20,843 nucleotides of DNA from JAJZMA01 sp021850405 (lineage in GTDB: Bacteria; Chloroflexota; Dormibacteria; Aeolococcales; Aeolococcaceae): positions 1-20,843 of the forward strand of contig DAHXLU010000040.1 in the NCBI GenBank assembly GCA_027365835.1, read 5' to 3'. The notes under the pieces are model-generated. The model ran no database searches and was not told where the DNA came from. It worked only from the letters and a program-made list of their open reading frames with translations. The position numbers and the translations under genes were made by a program. Shown piece by piece: positions 15,830 through 20,843 of the stretch; position 1 is the stretch's first letter, and each line of letters starts with the position of its first letter.

Positions 15830-16139
15830 TGCCTCTCCTAATTCACCCAGCGCCCTGCCCTGCTTTTGCCTTTGGGTGGGGGTGGGAATTTTATCGCGAT
15901 CCAGTAATTGGTATCGTTGCACACATGCCAAAAAAGGCGCGTGCACGCCTACCTCAATCAGTGTAGCAGCACAAGCCGCCGCCCTGCTGGCTGGGGCTGC
16001 CTCTCCCGGAACCCATTGCAGGGACCCACCGCAGCATCCGGAAGAAGCTCTCCCGGGCGATAAGAGCCATAAGAGACGCTGCCCACCTGAAAAACTCAAA
16101 TGAAGCTCTCATCTACCGCGGGTAGGCTCAGCATTCAGA
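15830..16139. other. divergent rpsO / ribokinase-like promoter region
   Basis: This 310-base spacer must hold the promoters for rpsO (minus) and the sugar-kinase gene (plus). An AT-rich stretch near 15885-15920 carries a TAAAAT-like -10 on the minus strand, but I find no properly spaced -35. Apart from the terminator-like hairpin at 15930-15950, nothing further is recognisable. Confidence 0.4.
15930..15950 (-). terminator. terminator-like hairpin in the rpsO leader
   Basis: Read on the minus strand, AGGCG (15950-15946), a six-base loop TGCACG and CGCCT (15939-15935) form a 5-bp GC-rich stem followed directly by a run of T (15934-15930). It ends about 100 bases before the rpsO start. No minus-strand gene lies upstream in this window, since the next gene is divergent, so it might act as an attenuator of rpsO rather than as a gene-end terminator. 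The stem is short and could be chance. Confidence 0.3.
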
Positions 16140-17099
16140 ATGAAAGCCGTACAGCTATCTCCGACAGGGGCGGTAATCTCGATTGGCAGTGTAAAGCTGG
16201 ACTATACGGCGCTGCTGGATCCAGATCTGGAGCGCAAGCCTGTAAGAGCTGGAAAATGGCTGGTTTCACCAGGCGGCAAGGCAGCCAACCAGGCAGTAGC
16301 AGCAGCAAGGGCGGGGGCCAGGGTGCGGCTCATTGGCAGCATTGGCGATGATGATGCTGGACGCAAACTCCTTGCCTTCCTCAGGGACAACTGGATAGAT
16401 ATAGAGCAGGTACGCCTGAACCAGGGGCAGCCAACCGGCTCCTCGGTTGTGCTGGTTACTCCCGACGGAGAAAACAGCATCCTGCGCTTTCCAGGCGCGA
16501 CAGCATTGCTCAAACCCAGCGCGATACAGCAGATGGAGATTCGCGAGCAAGACATCATCATGACCCACCTTGGTCCCCCCCAGGCAGTGGTGATTGCAGC
16601 GCTTCGCGCTGCCCGTGCAGCTGGAGCAACCTCAATCCTGAACGCAACGACCACAGCTCATCACGTGCCACAGCTACTTGGGCTGGCCAGCATTCTGGTC
16701 GTCAATGAGGAAGAGCTGACCTGGCACGCGGAGGTAAGGCGTCTGGATCTTGCCAGTGACGCAGCCATATCGGCTGCGCTTCTCTCGCTACAGCAACCAG
16801 GCCAGACCGTCGTCGCCACACTTGGTGAGAGAGGAGCAATTGCAGCAACCCCCGAGGGACTGCTAAGCCTCCCCGGGTACCGGGTAAAGGCTGTAGACAG
16901 TACAGGAGCTGGAGACTGCTTTATTGGCAACCTTGCTGCCGGGCTGGCTTCCGGTGCAAGGATCGGGCAGAGCCTGACCGCTGCCAACCAGGCGGCTGCG
17001 ATTTCTGTGCAGCGGCCTGGAGCCGCCATAGCCATGCCATACCAGCACGAGACCGCTGCTGCCCATCTCACCTCAGGAGTTATGGTCCAGACCGCTTAG
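16140..17099 (+). CDS. PfkB-family sugar kinase, ribokinase-like
   Basis: This 319-aa enzyme probably phosphorylates ribose or a related sugar or nucleoside with ATP in the cytoplasm. PfkB signature 1 is seen as SPGGKAANQAVAAARAGA at 43-60 with IGSIGDDDAG following. Signature 2 is DSTGAGDCFIGN at 253-264, with D259 as the catalytic base. VVNEEEL near 195-201 and TLGERGA are typical internal motifs. The substrate cannot be read from the sequence; ribokinase is the closest group, and adenosine, fructose or other PfkB substrates remain possible. The ATG at 16140 is the only start in frame, since a stop lies 39 bases upstream; its ribosome-binding site is weak. It is alone on this strand, divergent from rpsO. 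Confidence 0.9.
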   Translation: MKAVQLSPTGAVISIGSVKLDYTALLDPDLERKPVRAGKWLVSPGGKAANQAVAAARAGARVRLIGSIGDDDAGRKLLAFLRDNWIDIEQVRLNQGQPTGSSVVLVTPDGENSILRFPGATALLKPSAIQQMEIREQDIIMTHLGPPQAVVIAALRAARAAGATSILNATTTAHHVPQLLGLASILVVNEEELTWHAEVRRLDLASDAAISAALLSLQQPGQTVVATLGERGAIAATPEGLLSLPGYRVKAVDSTGAGDCFIGNLAAGLASGARIGQSLTAANQAAAISVQRPGAAIAMPYQHETAAAHLTSGVMVQTA

Positions 17100-17319
17100 G
17101 CGTCAGACGAGCGAACCCAGGGCATCCTTCTGGCTGGAGGGATAGAGGACACGGGTGGGCGCGCCACAATCATCTCGGTGCTGGTCACAGCGCTTCCCTG
17201 CCCGGGATCATGGCTCCCCATCCGATAGAATCTGCATCACTTTGGTAGCGACCCTGTTACGAGGGTGGCTGGATGATCTGTGGGGACGAGAATGTTTTGT
17301 ATGAGTGGGAGGCCGCAAA

Positions 17320-17368
17320 ACTGGATGACTCACCGACAGGGGATCTGCTGCCTGCATGAGCCGCCAGT
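17320..17368 (+). promoter_or_regulatory. nested stem structure in the Kelch gene leader
   Basis: Three arms nest in order: ACTGG 17320-17324 with CCAGT 17364-17368, CTCA 17329-17332 with TGAG 17357-17360, and CAGG 17337-17340 with CCTG 17351-17354. They are separated by small internal loops and capped by a ten-base loop. A GCCGCAAAA stretch precedes the stem. The nesting suggests a folded RNA element, possibly regulatory. Each arm is short, so covariation in relatives is needed to accept it. Confidence 0.35.
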
Positions 17369-17420
17369 CGCACTGAAGAGTAGGCTGAGACTAGCGGTGC
17401 AGCTGGTAATACTGTCTCCC

Positions 17421-17441
17421 CTGGGCAGGGCACAGGCCCAG
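17421..17441 (+). promoter_or_regulatory. 6-bp hairpin in the Kelch gene leader
   Basis: CTGGGC (17421-17426) pairs perfectly with GCCCAG (17436-17441) around a nine-base loop. The same six-base arms recur after the Kelch gene at 18958-18972 with a three-base loop. No T-run follows, so it is not an intrinsic terminator by itself. Confidence 0.35.
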
Positions 17442-17474
17442 CCCTATCATGGGTTCGAGATACCGATGAGACCC

Positions 17475-17491
17475 GGGGAAGAGGTTTCCCC
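17475..17491 (+). promoter_or_regulatory. hairpin presenting the ribosome-binding site next to the Kelch start codon
   Basis: GGGGAA (17475-17480) and TTCCCC (17486-17491) are exact complements, and the five-base loop GAGGT is the Shine-Dalgarno sequence. The stem ends on the base before the ATG at 17492. The only good ribosome-binding site of the gene is therefore held in a hairpin loop abutting the start codon, a plausible translational switch. Confidence 0.55.
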
Positions 17492-18913
17492 ATGAGACGC
17501 TCCTTTCTCATCCGACGCTCCTGGCTTATGGCCATTCTTGCTCCGCTTCTGCTGGTCGCGGTATCACCATCTGTGAATGCCGCTGCTTCCTATGTGTGGA
17601 CACAGCAATCACCAGCGACAAGCCCTCCAGCACGGTACGGAGCCAGCATGTCCTATGACGCGTCCACCTCAGAGGTGGTTCTTTTTGGAGGGTACGACAC
17701 TAGCAACGTGCTACTCAATGACACCTGGTTGTACAACGGCAGCAGCTGGACGCAGGTAATAGGGGCGGCGGGCTGCACAACAGCCTGCGCCAGCAGCCCT
17801 CCGGCGCGCGCGTTCGCCAGCATGTCCTACGATGCGTCCACCTCAGAGGTGGTTCTTTTTGGAGGGTGGACCGGCAGCAGCTACCTCAATGACACCTGGG
17901 TGTACAACGGCAGCAGCTGGACCCAGGTTATAGGGACCTCTGGCTGTACAACAGCCTGCTCTAGCAGCCCGCCGGGGCGCGAATCCGCCACCATGTCATA
18001 CGATGTGTCCACCTCACAGGTGGTTCTGTTTGGCGGGTATAACGGCAGCAGCTATCTCAATGACACGTGGGTATACAACGGCAGCAGCTGGACCCAGGTT
18101 ATAGGGGCTGCGGGATGCGGTGCCAGTACCGATGTCTGCGCCAGCAGCCCTCCGGCACGGGACTCCGCCACCATGTCCTACGATGCGTCCACCTCACAGG
18201 TGGTTCTGTTTGGAGGGTATAACGGCAGCAGTTTCTACAACGACACATGGGTATACAACGGTAGCAGCTGGGCCCAGGTGACAGGTACCTCTGGGTGTAC
18301 CACAGCCTGCGCCGGCAGCCCGCCGGGGCTCCAATCCGCCACCATGTCCTACGATACAGCCACCTCAGAGGCAGTTCTGTTTGGCGGGTATAACGGCAGC
18401 AGCTACCTCAATGACACCTGGACACTGTATCCAGCGCAGATCATCCCGGCTACCCTTGGCATCACTGCCGGAACACTTGCGTTCGTATCCACTCCTGCAT
18501 CCTTCTCGTTTACCTCCATAACGCTCAACGGCGCAACCCAGACCACTACAGCTAGCGTTCCCCTGGATATCGGTGATGCCACCGGTTCAGGCAACGGCTG
18601 GAATGTGACCCTATCTGCCACCACCTTCACCAATGCTTCGGGCAATACGCTCGCAGATGGTGACTTTTCAGTACTGAGTACGAGTCTGCCTACGGTAGCC
18701 TGTGACACCAACAGCACCTGCACAGCCGCAACCCTTGCCAACCTCTATCCATACACTTTGAGCGGCACGGCGACCAAGCTGCTCTCCAGCGCAGCTGGTA
18801 CCGGAATGGGGGACCAGACGGTAACCATCCCCTGGAGTGGCTCCATTCCTGCAAATGCCTACGCTGGCACCTACACCTCTACCTGGACTTTCACCCTCGT
18901 CTCTGGACCCTAG
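17492..18913 (+). CDS. Secreted Kelch-repeat protein with WxL-like C-terminal domain
   Basis: This 473-aa protein starts with a signal peptide (basic MRRSFLIRRS, hydrophobic stretch at about 12-24, likely cleavage after A30). Five Kelch-like blades follow (about 35-310), each with a version of MSYDASTSEVVLFGG, NDTWVYNGSSW and TQV. Four of the junctions contain a close cysteine pair (for example GCTTACASSPPAR) that may form a disulfide. Residues about 320-473 resemble a WxL domain: GNGWNVTLSATTF, then a final TWTFTLVSGP. WxL domains bind cell-wall peptidoglycan in Gram-positives, so surface attachment is inferred. The partner of the beta-propeller is unknown. The start is fixed by the signal peptide and the GAGG upstream. 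It appears monocistronic. Confidence 0.88.
   Translation: MRRSFLIRRSWLMAILAPLLLVAVSPSVNAAASYVWTQQSPATSPPARYGASMSYDASTSEVVLFGGYDTSNVLLNDTWLYNGSSWTQVIGAAGCTTACASSPPARAFASMSYDASTSEVVLFGGWTGSSYLNDTWVYNGSSWTQVIGTSGCTTACSSSPPGRESATMSYDVSTSQVVLFGGYNGSSYLNDTWVYNGSSWTQVIGAAGCGASTDVCASSPPARDSATMSYDASTSQVVLFGGYNGSSFYNDTWVYNGSSWAQVTGTSGCTTACAGSPPGLQSATMSYDTATSEAVLFGGYNGSSYLNDTWTLYPAQIIPATLGITAGTLAFVSTPASFSFTSITLNGATQTTTASVPLDIGDATGSGNGWNVTLSATTFTNASGNTLADGDFSVLSTSLPTVACDTNSTCTAATLANLYPYTLSGTATKLLSSAAGTGMGDQTVTIPWSGSIPANAYAGTYTSTWTFTLVSGP
17648..18423 (+). repeat. five tandem Kelch-coding DNA repeats
   Basis: The repeats begin with the MSYD codons at 17648, 17822, 17993, 18173 and 18344, giving units of 174, 171, 180 and 171 bases. 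They remain highly similar at the DNA level (for example TGGTTCTTTTTGGAGGGT in the first two), which points to recent duplication or gene conversion. Units 1 and 2 contain CCACCTC-A-GAGGTGG (17664-17678 in unit 1), an inverted repeat; units 3 and 4 have a C in place of one G in it. Confidence 0.85.
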
Positions 18914-19154
18914 CCTCTGTCCTCCCCTACACGCTCGTCCCCGTATGTCTGGTATGCCTGGGCCGTGCCCAGCACCAGCACTGGCCTCACCACACGGGCA
19001 GAATGGACGAGGAAGGGCGCACCACGACCGCACTATCACGTGGCGTCAGTTCTGCTGGTCGAACTGTGCCGCACATACAGTCGAGCACAAATAATAGTTC
19101 ACGCCGTCGAGGTTCCTTTGTACTGCAGCATGTTCGACCTTTACCTCCATCCCA
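18914..19154. other. intergenic region between the Kelch gene and the insertion sequence
   Basis: No coding region is supported here. A hairpin CTGGGC-CGT-GCCCAG (18958-18972) lies 45 bases after the Kelch stop and may help end transcription, though it has no T-run. The rest holds a short inverted-repeat unit (listed separately). Confidence 0.45.
19057..19139. repeat. 83-bp unit bounded by inverted repeats, MITE-like
   Basis: GGTCGAAC at 19057-19064 is the exact reverse complement of GTTCGACC at 19132-19139. The similarity continues inward imperfectly (TGTGCCGCA against ATGCTGCA). The interior is non-coding and richer in A/T. This could be a miniature inverted-repeat element or remnant beside the insertion sequence. 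No flanking target duplication is evident, so it may also be chance. Confidence 0.25.
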
Positions 19155-19168
19155 CCCGACTTTAACAA
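19155..19168 (+). repeat. left terminal inverted repeat of the insertion sequence
   Basis: CCCGACTTTAACAA is the exact reverse complement of 20829-20842. The outermost base could extend by one on the right side (a further A at 20843 has no match on the left), so 19155 is the best left tip. Confidence 0.9.
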
Positions 19169-19295
19169 GAAATGGTGATCCTTGACGGGCACGACGCGCT
19201 TGGGGTGAAAGTCCATCGTGAAGTGGGCATGTGGGGAGCAATTCTTGGTCACCTCATTTGGATCAGGTGGGCCCAGTCCGTACACTTGACGCCAG

Positions 19296-20828
19296 ATGTT
19301 TGTCGAGCAATCGCCCTTTCGCGGCACGGTTCGTGTCCGCATCGTCGACAAGGTTTTGGTCCAGGGGAAATGGGCCAAAAAGGTCGTGCGTCATGTGGGT
19401 ACAGGGCACTCTGACGCAGAAACCGCTGCCCTTGTTGAAGCTGCCCGACACGAGATTGCAAATCGCGTGGCAGGAGGGCAGATGCTCTTGTCCCTGTCTC
19501 CACCTCAGGTGGACCCCGTGGGTGCCCTGAGGATGGACGGGGTCTACTGGGAAGGAGCGGAGGTCCTCCTGGGCTCCCTCTTTGACCGCCTTGGTCTCGA
19601 GACTACCCTTCCATCTTCGTCCGTCCTGCGACACCTCGTCATGGCCAGGATTCTTGACCCCTGTAGCAAGAGAAGAACCGCCCGCCTCCTTAACGAACGC
19701 TTTGGTACCACTTACGAAGGCATGCAGCTCTATCGCTACATGGATACCCTCGCAGCACACCAGGATGCCGTTCTCAACGCCACAAGACGCTACGTGACGA
19801 CCAGCTATCCCACCACCATCTCCTACGTCCTCTACGACGTCACCACCCTTTACTTTGAGACAGACTTTGAAGATGACCAGGATGGATCCCCAAAAAAGGC
19901 GCGTCGTGCTTTTGGCTACAGCAAGGACCACCGCCACGACCTTCCCCAACTGGTCTTAGGTCTCACCGTCAACACTTTGGGAATGCCTCTTGCCTACGAC
20001 ATTTATTCCGGCAACACCCCAGAGACAAAAACATTCATCTCGTCCATTACGAAGATGTCCACAGCACTTACCCTCCCCAACGTCACTATCGTGGCAGACG
20101 CGGGCATGTTGTCAGACACCAACCTCATATCGTTGGAGAAAGAGAACCTCTCCTTCATCGTCGGAGCCCGTATCAAAAGCCTGCCTGCCGCAATCAAGGA
20201 AGAAATCCTCTCTCACGACTTTTCCTCCGAACCCCTCTACGAATTCACTTACAACTCTCGCCGTCTCATCGTGGCGTACTCACAGACACGTGCCACGCGA
20301 GACAGACAGATCCGCACACGCGCAGTAGCACGTCTTACCAAGCGGCTTGCATCCGGACAAGCCATCCGTCGAACTCCATACCTTCATGTTCCATTGGAGG
20401 GAACACCATCTCTCGACCATGACGCCATTGCCCAGGCCGAGCGCTGGGACGGTATCAAAGGCTACATCACCAACAACCCTCGCATCACCGCCGACGACGC
20501 CATCTCCCACTACCACCAGCTCTACCAGGTGGAAAACTCTTTTCGGATCAGTAAGAGCGACCTTCGGATGCGCCCCACCTTCCACTTCAAACCTGAGCGC
20601 CTGGAGTCTCACATCGTTTTGTGCATGCTCTCTTTGCTGGTTCTGCGGATCCTGGAACAGGCTCTCAAACCACTCCACATTTCACCTCAGGAAGCCGTCC
20701 ACACCCTCTCACTCGCTCAGGCTGGTCGCGTCACCCTTGCATCACAGCCACTCACTATCCCGCCTCGCTACACCCACGACCAGATCCTTATCCTCGACCA
20801 ACTCGGCCTCGGTCATTTGGTCACCTAA
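19296..20828 (+). CDS. IS1634 family transposase (DDE, IS4 superfamily)
   Basis: This 510-aa transposase catalyses cut-and-paste movement of its element. The DDE residues are visible: D181 in YDVTTLYFE, D268 in VADAGMLS and E413 in YHQLYQVENSFRISKSDLRMRP-type context, the YREK-like signature of the IS4 superfamily. The N-terminus (RVRIVDKVLVQGKW, then VRHVGTGHSD) and HDLPQLVLGLTVN near 214-226 are typical of IS1634. Length is normal and the frame is uninterrupted. ATG 19296 is chosen because the family starts with MF/MY followed by a short beta-strand region; its ribosome-binding site is weak, as is usual for transposases. Confidence 0.95.
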   Translation: MFVEQSPFRGTVRVRIVDKVLVQGKWAKKVVRHVGTGHSDAETAALVEAARHEIANRVAGGQMLLSLSPPQVDPVGALRMDGVYWEGAEVLLGSLFDRLGLETTLPSSSVLRHLVMARILDPCSKRRTARLLNERFGTTYEGMQLYRYMDTLAAHQDAVLNATRRYVTTSYPTTISYVLYDVTTLYFETDFEDDQDGSPKKARRAFGYSKDHRHDLPQLVLGLTVNTLGMPLAYDIYSGNTPETKTFISSITKMSTALTLPNVTIVADAGMLSDTNLISLEKENLSFIVGARIKSLPAAIKEEILSHDFSSEPLYEFTYNSRRLIVAYSQTRATRDRQIRTRAVARLTKRLASGQAIRRTPYLHVPLEGTPSLDHDAIAQAERWDGIKGYITNNPRITADDAISHYHQLYQVENSFRISKSDLRMRPTFHFKPERLESHIVLCMLSLLVLRILEQALKPLHISPQEAVHTLSLAQAGRVTLASQPLTIPPRYTHDQILILDQLGLGHLVT

Positions 20829-20842
20829 TTGTTAAAGTCGGG
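20829..20842 (-). repeat. right terminal inverted repeat of the insertion sequence
   Basis: TTGTTAAAGTCGGG directly follows the transposase TAA and is the perfect inverse of the left end. The window stops one base later. Confidence 0.9.
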
Positions 20843-20843
20843 A

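Larger units (their letters stand above)
17100..17491. other. long leader region between the sugar kinase and the Kelch gene
   Basis: No gene is credible in these 392 bases. The first 200 bases hold nothing I can name, and there is no clear terminator for the kinase. The second half contains three predicted RNA hairpins (listed separately) directly before the Kelch gene, so it is probably a transcribed, structured 5' untranslated region. No tRNA or known riboswitch class could be confirmed. Confidence 0.45.
19155..20842 (+). mobile_element. Complete IS1634-type insertion sequence (IS4 superfamily)
   Basis: Perfect 14-bp terminal inverted repeats, CCCGACTTTAACAA at 19155-19168 and its complement at 20829-20842, bound a single intact transposase gene. 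The total length of about 1688 bp is normal for IS1634-type elements. The right repeat begins at the base after the transposase stop codon. The target duplication cannot be checked, because only one base follows the right tip before the window ends. An intact open frame with perfect ends suggests a recent or active insertion. Confidence 0.9.

Noticed and set aside
15566..16099. 177-aa form of S15 starting at ATG 16099
   Set aside because: The extra 90 residues have no S15 resemblance and bypass a perfect AGGAG-TTG start that gives the normal length.
17295..17370. cyclic-di-GMP (GEMM-I) riboswitch before the Kelch gene
   Set aside because: GAGTGGGA followed by CGCAAA is reminiscent of the second GEMM strand, but the partner strand with CACGCAAAGG-AAACC is missing, so I do not claim it.
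17648..18423. CRISPR-like regular spacing of repeats
   Set aside because: The repeats are 171-180 bases, in frame, and encode Kelch blades of a secreted protein; there are no short repeats with unique spacers and no cas genes.
19003..19241. short frames on both strands between the Kelch gene and the transposase
   Set aside because: They cross the left end of the insertion sequence, lack ribosome-binding sites and resemble nothing known.

Overview
The window comes from a moderately GC-rich bacterial chromosome. Housekeeping genes (rpsO, pnp, asd, a family-4 uracil-DNA glycosylase and RNase J) sit beside accessory genes. The use of RNase J, double YbjQ-domain proteins and a secreted Kelch protein with a WxL-like tail suggests a Terrabacteria lineage, perhaps Chloroflexota or Dormibacterota. 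That placement is inference from gene content, and I cannot name a species. The window ends one base after the right tip of an insertion sequence, which would fit an assembly break at a repeat.

Layout. Bases 1-195 are a leader with a 9-bp inverted repeat and two palindromes. Bases 196-5996 (+) form a tight four-gene operon with 4-8 bp overlaps: a giant amidoligase (1181 aa), an unrecognised 129-aa protein, an ATP-grasp ligase and a class I glutamine amidotransferase/peptidase C26. Facing it, bases 6093-9454 (-) hold a small conserved-looking protein and three tandem genes that each encode two YbjQ-type domains, six in all. Upstream on the same strand, bases 9597-15210 (-) hold pnp-asd-udg-rnj with 1-4 bp gaps, preceded by rpsO (15566-15829, TTG start). 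A PfkB/ribokinase-like gene is divergent from rpsO (16140-17099, +). A secreted five-repeat Kelch protein with a WxL-like C-terminus follows (17492-18913, +), behind a leader with three predicted RNA hairpins, one of which holds the ribosome-binding site in its loop. The window closes with a complete IS1634/IS4-type element (about 19155-20842) with perfect 14-bp terminal inverted repeats.

How the genes may work together. The first operon has the parts of a predicted amide-bond modification pathway: two different ATP-dependent carboxylate-amine ligases (a glutamine-synthetase-fold amidoligase and an ATP-grasp enzyme) plus a PuuD-like Cys-His-Glu hydrolase that could cut gamma-glutamyl-type bonds or supply ammonia. 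The substrate is unknown. The amidoligase carries about 800 extra residues that appear to be four degenerate repeats of about 175-180 residues, which I cannot assign to a family. The YbjQ genes look like a duplicated oligomer-forming set. Their position tail-to-tail with the amidoligase operon suggests, but does not prove, a link. The rpsO/pnp/rnj block joins ribosomal protein, RNA turnover, DNA repair and aspartate-family amino-acid synthesis in one transcriptional direction.
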